This document shows, in pieces, positions 1 to 6,826 of a DNA stretch of 18,211 nt; positions within the stretch are counted from its first letter, which is position 1; the number at the start of each line of letters is the position of its first letter. The stretch spans positions 1 through 18,211 of the forward strand of contig NZ_QFRA01000034.1 of NCBI RefSeq assembly GCF_003243515.1. The letters run 5' to 3'. The translations under genes and the position numbers were made by a program. This DNA comes from Corynebacterium kroppenstedtii (GTDB taxonomy: Bacteria; Actinomycetota; Actinomycetes; Mycobacteriales; Mycobacteriaceae). The notes under the pieces were generated by a model. It saw only the letters and a list, made by a program, of their open reading frames with translations, was not told the origin of the DNA and did no database searches.

Positions 1-56
1 AGGCTATCGACATCGAATACACCCACTCCACCAGCATCCAAAAAGGCCAGATCTAA
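1..56 (+). CDS. C-terminal end of an unidentified protein (partial)
   Basis: A reading frame enters from the left edge (frame starting at base 3) and ends at TAA 54-56. It encodes a 17-residue tail reading AIDIEYTHSTSIQKGQI. A strong hairpin with T tracts (110-147) lies about 55 bases downstream, as expected behind a real + strand gene. The fragment is too short to assign to a family. It could also be a chance open frame, so support rests mainly on the terminator placement. Confidence 0.35.
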   Translation, partial: AIDIEYTHSTSIQKGQI

Positions 57-109
57 CCCCCGGGGCGACACACCGACCAGACACACATTTGTCGTATAAT
101 CCTAAAAAG

Positions 110-147
110 AAAGCATCTCTTGCGTAACAATGTGCAAGAGATGCTTT
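110..147. terminator. Bidirectional Rho-independent terminator
   Basis: A 14-bp perfect stem (110-123 with 134-147, core AGCATCTCTTG / CAAGAGATGCT) closes a 10-nt loop. The + strand continues TTTT-CC-TTTT. Read on the minus strand, the far side is also T-rich (CTTTTT at 105-110). It can therefore end both the + strand frame stopping at 56 and the minus-strand gene stopping at 242, and marks a convergent gene boundary. Confidence 0.8.
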
Positions 148-241
148 TCCTTTTCCGGTGTTATCTTCTTTCAGCTCACCCTCCACCAAAGAGGAGCATT
201 CATCATCGGACAGCTTGGCTATGGCCTGGTCAGGGTGGCGC

Positions 242-478
242 TTAATCGTCGGTGTCGGAGTCGCTTTTTCTCCTACGGTCAACTCGATTCTCGTGCCAAT
301 GCTTTACGTCTTCAGCGTCCCAGAGAGTCAACCCCTGAAACTTTGCTACAGGCTTTGGTGCGCGACCACGACCCGCATAGCTGGTGAATGTACCCCGCGC
401 TGTACCAGAAAACTCAGCGCATTGCGCTGCGGTCCAAAGCTCGTGTCCTGAGTCTTTGTCAAGAAGGATCGGCGTCAT
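242..478 (-). CDS. Small AlpA/excisionase-like helix-turn-helix protein
   Basis: This 78-residue protein reads like the small winged-helix/HTH proteins of the AlpA or excisionase type. The ELWTAAQCAEFSG segment (residues 13-25) would be the first helix and turn. TARGTFTSYAGRGRAPKP (26-43) would be the recognition helix plus the basic turn. LWDAEDVKHWHENR (52-65) is the closing helix with the usual tryptophan pair. The tail is basic and then acidic (RRRKSDSDTDD). Such proteins bind DNA and are often found near mobile elements or restriction genes, but no such partner is visible here. No Shine-Dalgarno sequence precedes the ATG. Instead a TACACT box lies 8 bases upstream, suggesting a leaderless start. 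The gene faces the terminator at 110-147 and lies downstream of the ABC-F gene with a 246-base gap. Its target and role are unknown. Confidence 0.75.
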   Translation of the reverse strand: MTPILLDKDSGHELWTAAQCAEFSGTARGTFTSYAGRGRAPKPVAKFQGLTLWDAEDVKHWHENRVDRRRKSDSDTDD

Positions 479-486
479 GAGTCAGG

Positions 487-492
487 AGTGTA
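487..492 (-). promoter_or_regulatory. -10 box for a leaderless start of the HTH gene
   Basis: On the minus strand TACACT (492 to 487) fits the actinobacterial -10 TANNNT. Exactly 8 bases separate it from the ATG at 478, so transcription would begin at or next to the start codon. No good -35 hexamer is visible, which is common in corynebacteria. The absence of a Shine-Dalgarno sequence supports this reading. Confidence 0.45.
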
Positions 493-678
493 CGCCCGAA
501 AAACAGGGGAGCGCTACGTAGCAAAACTCTAGCTAAAACGGCATGAAATCCGTTAAACTGCTTATTACACCCCCGTATGTGTTCAACCCACGTTTAAAGG
601 CGCTGCTTACCAAAGAATCTGCAGATTTCTGCCCGATAAAGAATCGTTAACTATTCGTTATCGAGCCGGTAATAAAGT

Positions 679-696
679 TACCCCATAGTAGGGGTA
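679..696 (-). terminator. Hairpin downstream of the ABC-F gene
   Basis: TACCCC (679-684) and GGGGTA (691-696) form a 6-bp perfect stem with a 6-nt loop. On the minus strand it is followed by ACTTTATT. It lies about 30 bases beyond the ABC-F stop codon, so a short intrinsic terminator is the simplest reading. The symmetry would equally suit a protein-binding site. The remaining DNA between 479 and 724 shows no gene that I can support. Confidence 0.45.
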
Positions 697-724
697 CTGA
701 TAATGGTATGGTTGTCAAAACTAA

Positions 725-2503
725 TTATTGGAACTCGACTGAACGGTGTTCTCGTTGCCCCTCCACCACCTCGTGGTTATCAACAATTAGGTGCCGAGCC
801 TCCAACCGCTCAATCATCCGACGGTCGTGAGTGACAACCAACACTGTTCCCTCAGCACTTGCGATGGCATCCTGCACCTCCTCAATCAAGTCGACGGAGA
901 GGTGGTTCGTCGGCTCGTCGAGAAGGAGAATATGGGGCGGGCGAGCCGCAATCAGAGCAAGCGCTACTCGTCGTTGCTGGCCTATAGAAAGGTCCCCGAC
1001 GGGTCGAATAGCGTCCTCTGGAGCCAGCAGTCCGAGCTTGTCGAAACTCACAGTGGGGTGAGGAGCCAACGCATACAAATCTTCTGCTGATTGTGTGTGG
1101 TCATCCCATCGCTGCTCCTGGCGGAGCACACCGATGCTTTGGCCTTCCCCAACGCGAACTTGCCCGCTCTCGGTCGGTATCGCGCCGGAGATAGCTCCCA
1201 GTAGTGACGACTTGCCGGCGCCATTCGGGCCGGTAATCACTACTTTTTCGCCCGGGCGAATGGTCAAAGACCCCACGCGGACGCGATCAGGGACAACGAG
1301 TCCTTGTAATTTAATAGCGAAGTCCTCGTCGGATCCTGCCGCAACCCGACGACGGGGTACGGGCGCAGTCAACGGTGCATCGAGACCGAGAACCGCGGGA
1401 GGCTGTTCCACACCGTTCTCCTCTAGCTCAGTGAGACGTTGCCGCGCCGCACGGATTCGTCGAGACAATTGACGCTCTGCCCGGTTACCGGCCATCCCAT
1501 ACATGACCTTCTCGTTGTCCCGCTTCGCCTTCTTGGGACCAGCCGACTCATGATGTGCCTCAATATCCTGTTCTAGCTGGTTTTTCTCCTTCTGCTCTGT
1601 CTTCCATTGATGCTCCCACAGTGCGCGCTCGTGCCGACGGTGCTTGTCATAAGCCGTGTAATTGCCTCTAAAAATGTGAATTCCCTCGCGCCGGGGCACG
1701 ATATCGCCGATCTGGGTACACACCGCGTCGAGAAAATCCCGATCATGCGTAGCGACGACAACCACGCCAGCGTGGTTATGAATGTGATCGATAACAAGTT
1801 CTCTGCCACGGTCGTCGAGGTGGTTCGTGGGCTCGTCGAGAAGGAGAATCTCGGGACTGCGAATGAGGGTGAGCGCTAACCCAAGACGCGCTCGCTGGCC
1901 GCCAGATAGATCAGCTGTTCTGCGTGAGAGCAGCGACTCGCCATTGACAGTCGTGGAGTTGTCATTGGTGAGGCCGAGGCTGTCGAGAATGATGTCTGCG
2001 TTATGCTCGGCATTCCAATCATCGTGGGCCGTGACATCGGAGAAAATGGTGGAATACCGCTCATTTGCCTGAGCAACTTCTTCATCGGTCTCCGCGTCAG
2101 CAAGCGCTTCCGTCGCCTCCTCAAATGCTTGCAAGCGACGGAGCGATGGCCCCAGAGCCTCTTTAATGAGCATTTCGCCAGTCGAATCGAAGGGGGCCTC
2201 TAATTCTTGGGAACCAAGAACACGTTGTCCGACGTGGGTAACGACGCCGCTCGTGGGTTTGCGTCGGCCAGAGAGGACCCACATTAACGTCGACTTACCA
2301 GCACCGTTATCGCCGACCAGCCCGAGAACGTCGCCCGCTGACAATGTGAGGTCGATGTTGCGGAGAACCGGGGCTCCCGAATAATCAAAACTGACTCCAT
2401 TGGCGATGAGTTGCGTCTGGGATAAATCGGTGGAGAGGGTCGTTGCTGTCAGTGATGCGGAAGAATCGCCTGATAGTGGGGTAGCAGGGGTATCGGTAGG
2501 CAT
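725..2503 (-). CDS. ABC-F ATPase, ribosome-protection/antibiotic-resistance type
   Basis: A 592-residue soluble protein with two ABC ATPase domains and no membrane segments, which is the ABC-F layout. Domain 1 has Walker A GDNGAGKS (64-71), signature LSGGQ (199-203) and Walker B LLLDEP (220-225). Domain 2 has GPNGAGKS (425-432), a variant signature LSIGQ (505-509) and LLLDEP (526-531). The linker, roughly 283-395, is charged and predicted helical. In this family it reaches the ribosomal P/E site and is where drug-protection activity resides. The second half (VVPDRVRVGSLTIRPGEK, LSIGQQRR, THDRRM) resembles, from memory, the actinomycete macrolide-resistance proteins TlrC, OleB and CarA more than the translation factor EttA. 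GGAGGA (2512-2507) supports the ATG start. The drug spectrum cannot be read from sequence, and a housekeeping translation role remains possible. Confidence 0.93.
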   Translation of the reverse strand: MPTDTPATPLSGDSSASLTATTLSTDLSQTQLIANGVSFDYSGAPVLRNIDLTLSAGDVLGLVGDNGAGKSTLMWVLSGRRKPTSGVVTHVGQRVLGSQELEAPFDSTGEMLIKEALGPSLRRLQAFEEATEALADAETDEEVAQANERYSTIFSDVTAHDDWNAEHNADIILDSLGLTNDNSTTVNGESLLSRRTADLSGGQRARLGLALTLIRSPEILLLDEPTNHLDDRGRELVIDHIHNHAGVVVVATHDRDFLDAVCTQIGDIVPRREGIHIFRGNYTAYDKHRRHERALWEHQWKTEQKEKNQLEQDIEAHHESAGPKKAKRDNEKVMYGMAGNRAERQLSRRIRAARQRLTELEENGVEQPPAVLGLDAPLTAPVPRRRVAAGSDEDFAIKLQGLVVPDRVRVGSLTIRPGEKVVITGPNGAGKSSLLGAISGAIPTESGQVRVGEGQSIGVLRQEQRWDDHTQSAEDLYALAPHPTVSFDKLGLLAPEDAIRPVGDLSIGQQRRVALALIAARPPHILLLDEPTNHLSVDLIEEVQDAIASAEGTVLVVTHDRRMIERLEARHLIVDNHEVVEGQREHRSVEFQ

Positions 2504-2523
2504 GGTTCCTCCAGGGGTAGTGT

Positions 2524-2562
2524 CGTCACCATTATTTTACGTGACGGGCCTTTAGGTGACCG
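2524..2562 (-). promoter_or_regulatory. Promoter of the ABC-F gene with overlapping dyad
   Basis: On the minus strand TAAAAT (2539-2534) is a good -10, about 30 bases before the ATG. A weak -35 candidate CGGTCA lies at 2562-2557 with 17-bp spacing. An inverted repeat CGTCAC (2524-2529) / GTGACG (2541-2546), spacer 11, brackets the -10. A repressor bound there would block transcription, so it is a candidate operator; the regulator is unknown. Confidence 0.45.
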
Positions 2563-2654
2563 ACATTCTGAGCGTTATTGCTGCTGGTGGTGCGTGTGGC
2601 TAGTGGTGCTTGTAGAGGGGTCGGGATGTGGTCAGCCTGTAGATAGTCCGGGTT

Positions 2655-2682
2655 TTGCGAAACCGCGAACGAAATGTACTAT
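2655..2682 (+). promoter_or_regulatory. Candidate promoter upstream of tRNA-Gly
   Basis: TTGCGA (2655-2660), a 16-bp spacer and TACTAT (2677-2682) match a housekeeping sigma promoter reasonably well. Transcription would start near 2689, about 80 bases before the mature tRNA, leaving a 5' leader for RNase P to remove. No other gene lies downstream to explain it. Confidence 0.45.
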
Positions 2683-2766
2683 GGCAACACACCGTGGAAA
2701 GAAGGCTCGTGGGCGTTGAAATGCACTTCAGTTGTGTTTCACGTGCTCAGGGCCCGTTTTCGCAAT

Positions 2767-2841
2767 GGGAATGTCGTATAGTGGCTAATACCTCAGCCTT
2801 CCAAGCTGAAGACGCGGGTTCGATTCCCGTCATTCCCTCCA
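2767..2841 (+). tRNA. tRNA-Gly (anticodon TCC)
   Basis: A complete cloverleaf is visible. The acceptor is GGGAATG (2767-2773) with CATTCCC (2831-2837). The D stem is GTAT/ATAC (2776-2779, 2788-2791). The anticodon stem is TCAGC/GCTGA around loop CTTCCAA, with anticodon TCC at 2800-2802. The T arm is GCGGG-TTCGATT-CCCGT. The discriminator is T2838 and CCA is encoded at 2839-2841. It reads GGA and probably GGG glycine codons. Confidence 0.95.
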
Positions 2842-2904
2842 TTAAGTCGGAGATATTGAAAATCTTCCGTCGACAATAACGCCGGGTGGTTTTTGCCCTT
2901 GCGG

Positions 2905-3233
2905 AAAACTAGCCGGGCTTCGTCGTATGACCACGCATATGACCACACGGGTTCTTCAGGGTTATACGCCAAAAGTGTGTCCGTGTGCCGGAAAACTGTG
3001 GGGGTATATGCGGGGTGCGTGGCAAAACTGCGGAGGGATATGGCCGAAAATTGACCATATACCCGCGCACTTTTATTTTGAGGTTCGTATCCGCCCGCAC
3101 TTTTGGGCTCTAGGTGTAGCTTGCCTGCAGTTTTCCGTGTACCGGTTCCTTCTTCGGTGCGTCGGTACTTCGTGCCGCAGGAATTGGGTTCTTCCCGGGT
3201 GTTATACGACAAAACGCGATGCGGACACTTTTT
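2905..3233. repeat. Cluster of degenerate ~20-bp repeats in both orientations
   Basis: A degenerate unit close to AAAA(G/C)TG(C/T)G-G-GG-ATA(T/C)G recurs about nine times in 330 bases. Forward copies begin at 2905, 2971, 2992 and 3024. Reverse-complement copies lie at 3055-3074, 3086-3104, 3116-3134 and 3221-3233. GTTATACG(C/A)CAAAA occurs at 2961 and 3201. Spacing is irregular and copies are diverged, unlike a CRISPR array. The open frames across it give repetitive peptides without recognisable domains, so I treat it as non-coding. It could be the remains of a small mobile repeat or a binding-site cluster; its function is unknown. Confidence 0.6.
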
Positions 3234-3517
3234 TGGACAGGTTGCGCCGTCATCGTGCGGCAGGGCCCGTCGTGAGACAGGGAACGTAAGGCATAGGACT
3301 TAAGGCATTGAGCTGCTGTCACAGCGGAGAGTAGAAAACGGCGCAGCCTCGCTCCATTGCTAATCCATAAGTTCACCGTGTAACATCAAAAAGCTCTTTC
3401 ACCACGTATTTTGCGGTGGATAACGCTGAATAGTGGGGGTCATTGAAAGTGGCAAAAACGGTGCCCGTAGACTCTAGTTGTCTTCGGCACCCGTGGCCGG
3501 TGGACTTTCTTTCATAC
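3234..3517. other. Intergenic DNA before tRNA-Pro, no gene seen
   Basis: This completes the roughly 680-base gene-free gap between the two tRNAs. It contains an 8-bp direct repeat TAAGGCAT (3287-3294 and 3301-3308) and a small GCTG/CAGC hairpin near 3312. No open frame here has a ribosome-binding site together with a recognisable protein. Confidence 0.5.
3443..3473 (+). promoter_or_regulatory. Weak candidate promoter for tRNA-Pro
   Basis: TTGAAA (3443-3448) and TAGACT (3468-3473) stand 19 bases apart, about 45 bases before the tRNA. The hexamers are plausible but the spacing is longer than the usual 16-18, so this is only a candidate. Confidence 0.3.
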
Positions 3518-3594
3518 CGGGGTATGGCGCAGCTTGGTAGCGCACTCGCTTTGGGAGCGAGGGGTCGTGGGTTCGAATCCCGCTACCCCGACCA
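3518..3594 (+). tRNA. tRNA-Pro (anticodon TGG)
   Basis: A complete cloverleaf is visible. The acceptor is CGGGGTA (3518-3524) with TACCCCG (3584-3590). The anticodon stem is CTCGC/GCGAG (3545-3549, 3557-3561) around loop TTTGGGA, with anticodon TGG at 3552-3554. The T loop is TTCGAAT. The discriminator is A3591 and CCA is encoded at 3592-3594. It reads CCA and probably other proline codons. Confidence 0.96.
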
Positions 3595-3599
3595 GGAGT

Positions 3600-3638
3600 G
3601 GCCCGGCCGGTCAGACACGACGTTTGGCAGGCCGGGTC
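3600..3638 (+). terminator. GC-rich hairpin after tRNA-Pro
   Basis: GGCCCGGCC-type arm 3600-3608 pairs with 3630-3638 (core CCCGGCC/GGCCGGG plus one G-T pair) around a 21-nt loop. There is no T tract, so it is at best a weak terminator or a processing end for the tRNA transcript. Confidence 0.35.
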
Positions 3639-3698
3639 TCCACAAATAGAGAGAAATTGTATTCCGAATAACCAACGACACCACAGGAGTGTGCATCC

Positions 3699-5186
3699 GT
3701 GAAGAGCTCCGTTGAGCAACAGAGCGCGACTCGAGTAAAGCTTACTGTCGAAGTTCCTTTTGACGAGCTTCAGCCGGAGATCGACCAAGCCTACCGCTCG
3801 CTGGCGCAGCAGGTCACACTCCCTGGCTTCCGTAAAGGCAAGGTTCCTCCTCGCGTTCTTGAAGCGCGGCTCGGCCGTGGAGCTATCCTCGACCAGGCCA
3901 TCAACAACATGCTGCCCAGCCGCTACAGCCAGGCTGTTGAAGAGCATGACCTCAAGGTCCTCACGCAGCCGACCATCGACATCACCCGGTTGGAAGATAA
4001 CGAGCTCGTTGAGTTCACCGCTGAAGCCGATGTTCGCCCGGAGATTGACCTTCCTGATTTCTCCACGATCGAAGTCGAAGTTGATCCGCTCGTTGCAGAC
4101 GACGCCGCTGTCGACGCTGAGCTAGACAACCTCCGCGCACGTTTCGGCACCTTGAAGGCAGTGGAGCGCCCAGTCCAGAAAGACGACTTCGTATCCATTG
4201 ACCTGTCCGCAACCGTGGGTGGCGAGTCTGTTGACGAGGCCACGACCGAAGGCCTTTCCCACCAGGTCGGCAACGGTGAGCTCATCGAGGGCTTGGACGA
4301 CGCGCTCGAGGGTATGAAGGTTGATGAATCAAAGACCTTTAAGTCGAACCTCGTTGCCGGTGACCACGAAGGCGAAGAGGCTGAGGTCACTGTCACTGTG
4401 AAGTCGCTCAAAGAACGTGAGCTTCCCGAAGCTGACGATGACTTCGCTCAGCTCGCATCGGAATTCGACACCATCGGCGAGCTTCGTGAGTCCTTGGTAA
4501 AGCAGGTCGAGGAAAACAAGAAGGCTGAGCAGGCGTCGTCGATCCGGGACAAGGTTCTCGAGAAGGCTCTGGAAAAGACCGACTTCGAGCTGCCAGAAGC
4601 CGTCGTCGAAGAGCAAGTTAAAGGCCAGTTGAACCAGCTTCTGCAGCAGTTCAATGGTGATGAGAAAGCCTTTGATCAGCTTCTCGCTGCGCAGGGGAGC
4701 AGCCGCGAAGAGTTCGATCGCGATACTCGGTCCAGCGCTGAAGAGGCCGTACGTACTCAGCTGTTCCTCGATACCCTCGCTGATGAGCTCCAGCCAGAAG
4801 TAAGTCAGCAGGAATTTACCGAGCACATCATGTTCACTGCTCAGCGGTACGGCATGGAACCTCAACAGTTCATGCAGGCAATTCAGGCGTCGGATCAGAT
4901 TGGTGCTCTCTACGCCGATGTCCGCCGTGGCAAGGCTTTGGCTGAATTTATGTGTACGGTCTCAGTCAAGGATACTGATGGCAATGAGATCGATCCGAAA
5001 GAATACTTCGGTGAAGAAGAAAACACCGATGAGACATCTACCGGGTCCGCCGATGCCGAGCCATCTCAAAACAGCGAGGCAACGCCGTCAGGTACTGAGA
5101 CCCAAGAGACAGCGGAATTCGATCAAGCGGCGGAAGCTCCAGTTGCAACTCCCACCGATGATGATTCGGAGAACCCTGAAAAATAA
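3699..5186 (+). CDS. tig: Trigger factor (ribosome-associated chaperone and prolyl isomerase)
   Basis: Trigger factor docks on the ribosome exit tunnel, shields nascent chains and isomerises prolyl bonds in the cytoplasm. The ribosome-binding signature GFRKGKVP lies at residues 43-50. It is followed by the FKBP-like isomerase domain (about 160-245) and the helical chaperone domain (about 250-430), all in the standard order. The protein is 495 residues, longer than the roughly 430 of E. coli. The excess is an acidic Glu/Asp/Thr/Gln-rich low-complexity tail from about 440 onward, a feature I associate with actinobacterial homologues. The GTG start at 3699 is backed by AGGAG at 3685-3689, nine bases upstream, and gives the conserved MKSSVE opening. 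It precedes clpP1, linking folding with proteolysis. Confidence 0.97.
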   Translation: MKSSVEQQSATRVKLTVEVPFDELQPEIDQAYRSLAQQVTLPGFRKGKVPPRVLEARLGRGAILDQAINNMLPSRYSQAVEEHDLKVLTQPTIDITRLEDNELVEFTAEADVRPEIDLPDFSTIEVEVDPLVADDAAVDAELDNLRARFGTLKAVERPVQKDDFVSIDLSATVGGESVDEATTEGLSHQVGNGELIEGLDDALEGMKVDESKTFKSNLVAGDHEGEEAEVTVTVKSLKERELPEADDDFAQLASEFDTIGELRESLVKQVEENKKAEQASSIRDKVLEKALEKTDFELPEAVVEEQVKGQLNQLLQQFNGDEKAFDQLLAAQGSSREEFDRDTRSSAEEAVRTQLFLDTLADELQPEVSQQEFTEHIMFTAQRYGMEPQQFMQAIQASDQIGALYADVRRGKALAEFMCTVSVKDTDGNEIDPKEYFGEEENTDETSTGSADAEPSQNSEATPSGTETQETAEFDQAAEAPVATPTDDDSENPEK

Positions 5187-5213
5187 ACCCTTGACTTGCG
5201 GATAATTCCGACA

Positions 5214-5245
5214 ATGCCCCCACGCCCCGCAAGGTGTGGGGGCAT
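5214..5245 (+). terminator. Strong hairpin between tig and clpP1
   Basis: A 13-bp stem (5214-5226 with 5233-5245, core ATGCCCCCAC / GTGGGGGCAT, one G-T pair) has a 6-nt loop and lies 27 bases after the tig stop. There is no T run after it. It probably stabilises or ends the tig transcript and separates it from the clpP1P2 promoter region. Confidence 0.55.
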
Positions 5246-5261
5246 CGGCATCTGATAGTGG

Positions 5262-5279
5262 CGCACGCTAACAGCGAAC
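5262..5279 (+). promoter_or_regulatory. ClgR-type operator upstream of clpP1
   Basis: The core CGCTAACAGCG (5266-5276) followed by AAC matches the corynebacterial ClgR consensus as I recall it, CGCYNANRGCGWWS, in every core position. It ends 81 bases before the clpP1 start. A possible -10 (TAACTA, 5313-5318) lies downstream, placing the site near -54, suitable for an activator. ClgR is known to activate clpP1P2 and clpC in Corynebacterium glutamicum. Binding here is inferred. Confidence 0.7.
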
Positions 5280-5360
5280 AGAGCACAAAAGGCGAGCCAC
5301 GCTTCATCGAATTAACTAGTCTGGGGTGCACCCAAAAACATTGGAAAGTGAGCGTACAAA

Positions 5361-5999
5361 ATGAACTTTTCCTCAAACGACACTGGACTTAGTGCTCAGA
5401 AGGGATATTCTGCCCCCACCATGGACAATGGGACAGCAGGACTGAACCTTAACGATTCCGTCTTTGAACGCCTGCTGCGGGAACGCATTATTTTTCTCGG
5501 CACCGATGTTAATGACGACATCGCCAACCGGCTGTGCGCACAGATCCTCTTGCTTTCCGCGGAGGATCCGACGCGAGACATTTCCCTGTACATCAACTCG
5601 CCTGGTGGCTCTGTAACTGCCGGAATGGCTATTTATGACACTATGACGTACGTACCGTGCGACATCGCTACGTACGGGATGGGTCTTGCTGCTTCAATGG
5701 GGCAGTTCCTCCTCACCGCGGGGACAAAAGGTAAGCGCTACGCTTTGCCTCACGCTCGCATTTTGATGCACCAGCCATCGGCAGGTGTAGGCGGAACAGC
5801 AGCTGATATTGCCATTCAGGCAGAACAGTTCGCTCGCACCAAGCGCGATTTGGCCGAGCTCAACGCCCAGCACACCGGCCAGCCACTGGAGCGGATTCAG
5901 AAAGACTCCGACCGTGACCGCTGGTTCGATGCTCAGGAGGCCTTAGAATACGGCTTTGTTGATCAAGTGATTACCTCGGCGAAGGAGGAGACAGAGTAG
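5361..5999 (+). CDS. clpP1: ATP-dependent Clp protease proteolytic subunit ClpP1
   Basis: This serine peptidase subunit forms, with ClpP2, the barrel that degrades proteins unfolded by ClpX or ClpC. The catalytic triad is readable: Ser112 in GLAASMGQ, His137 in RILMHQPSAG and Asp186 in DRDRWF. The oligomer and substrate groove motif YINSPGGSV lies at 78-85. The length of 212 residues is slightly above the usual 195-205 because of about 20 residues before NLNDSVFERLL. ATG 5361 is assigned with a weak purine-rich stretch (GGAAAG, 5343-5348). ATG 5421 is an alternative that would remove most of the extra residues, part of which may be propeptide. The gene overlaps clpP2 by one base. A ClgR-like site upstream suggests induction under protein stress. 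Confidence 0.96.
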   Translation: MNFSSNDTGLSAQKGYSAPTMDNGTAGLNLNDSVFERLLRERIIFLGTDVNDDIANRLCAQILLLSAEDPTRDISLYINSPGGSVTAGMAIYDTMTYVPCDIATYGMGLAASMGQFLLTAGTKGKRYALPHARILMHQPSAGVGGTAADIAIQAEQFARTKRDLAELNAQHTGQPLERIQKDSDRDRWFDAQEALEYGFVDQVITSAKEETE

Positions 6000-6685
6000 T
6001 GGTCATGAACCCTAGCGATGAACTCAACCAGTATTCTTCTTCTCAACTGAACGGGGTTTCCCACATGCAGATGCCAGAAAGCCGCTACATTCTCCCATCA
6101 TTTGTCGAGCACAGCTCGTTTGGAGCTAAAGAATCCAATCCGTATAACAAGCTTTTCGAAGAGCGCATTATCTTCCTCGGTACCCAGGTTGACGACGCCT
6201 CCGCCAACGACATCATGGCTCAGCTCCTGGTCCTCGAGGGGCTAGATCCGGACCGCGACATCACCATGTACATCAATTCGCCCGGCGGATCGTTTACTTC
6301 GCTCATGGCTATTTATGACACCATGCAGTATGTCCGTCCCGACGTCGTCACTGTCTGCTTGGGGCAAGCTGCGTCGGCTGCTGCAGTGCTGTTGGCAGCC
6401 GGTACTCCCGGCAAGCGTGCGGCGTTGCCCAATGCGCGCGTCCTTATTCACCAGCCAGCGACGCAGGGCACGCAGGGTCAGGTTTCCGATCTCGAAATTC
6501 AGGCCGCGGAGATTGAGCGTATGCGGACCTTGATGGAGACCACCTTGGCTCGGCACACTGGCGTATCAGCGGAGCAGATCCGTATCGATACCGACCGCGA
6601 CAAGATCCTCACTGCCGAAGGTGCGAAGGAATACGGAATCATTGACCAAGTCTTTGATTACCGGAAGGCCTCTGCACAGAAGTAG
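5999..6685 (+). CDS. clpP2: ATP-dependent Clp protease proteolytic subunit ClpP2
   Basis: The second ClpP paralogue; actinobacterial ClpP1 and ClpP2 rings stack into one mixed 14-mer. The triad is Ser126 (GQAASAAA), His151 (RVLIHQPAT) and Asp201 (DTDRDKI), with YINSPGGSF at 91-99. The GTG start overlaps the clpP1 TAG by one base. It sits ten bases after GAAGGAGGAG (5981-5990), a very strong Shine-Dalgarno sequence, so translational coupling is likely. ATG 6005 and ATG 6065 are other options. The latter would match the shorter start I recall for related species (MQMPESRY...). The protein has 228 residues, the extra being N-terminal and probably removed during maturation. Confidence 0.96.
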   Translation: MVMNPSDELNQYSSSQLNGVSHMQMPESRYILPSFVEHSSFGAKESNPYNKLFEERIIFLGTQVDDASANDIMAQLLVLEGLDPDRDITMYINSPGGSFTSLMAIYDTMQYVRPDVVTVCLGQAASAAAVLLAAGTPGKRAALPNARVLIHQPATQGTQGQVSDLEIQAAEIERMRTLMETTLARHTGVSAEQIRIDTDRDKILTAEGAKEYGIIDQVFDYRKASAQK

Positions 6686-6746
6686 GAAAGAGGCACCTAC
6701 GCCACCAGGGTTTATGAATCGGAAGCGCCGGTTGGCTGCCCAGTTT

Positions 6747-6752
6747 TATAAT
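6747..6752 (+). promoter_or_regulatory. Perfect -10 hexamer upstream of the clpX leader
   Basis: TATAAT at 6747-6752 is a consensus -10 box. Transcription would start near 6759, six bases before the hairpin at 6765-6812 and about 120 bases before clpX. No convincing -35 is present at 16-18 bp spacing. It could serve clpX or a very short RNA. Confidence 0.4.
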
Positions 6753-6764
6753 GAGATGACAACG

Positions 6765-6812
6765 AGCCCAGAATGAGCGCGGAATCGACTAGCTCCGCTA
6801 CTATTCTGGGCT
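6765..6812 (+). terminator. Long hairpin between clpP2 and clpX
   Basis: AGCCCAGAAT (6765-6774) pairs perfectly with ATTCTGGGCT (6803-6812). Inside is a second stem, GCGGA/TCCGC (6779-6783, 6794-6798). Only TTT follows, so termination would be inefficient. It may end clpP2 mRNA, act as an attenuator for clpX, or form the 5' structured leader of clpX. Confidence 0.5.
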
Positions 6813-6826
6813 TTGGTCTCGGATAG

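Noticed and set aside
4..282. Minus-strand 92-codon open frame
   Set aside because: It runs through the bidirectional terminator and overlaps the end of the HTH gene, has no recognisable domain, and its cysteine-rich end looks like chance translation.
2793..3212. Minus-strand 139-codon frame and neighbouring + strand frames across the repeat cluster
   Set aside because: It overlaps tRNA-Gly on the opposite strand and encodes low-complexity repeats derived from the DNA repeats; no credible ribosome-binding site.
2905..3233. CRISPR array
   Set aside because: Copies are diverged, differ in orientation and have irregular spacing; no cas genes.
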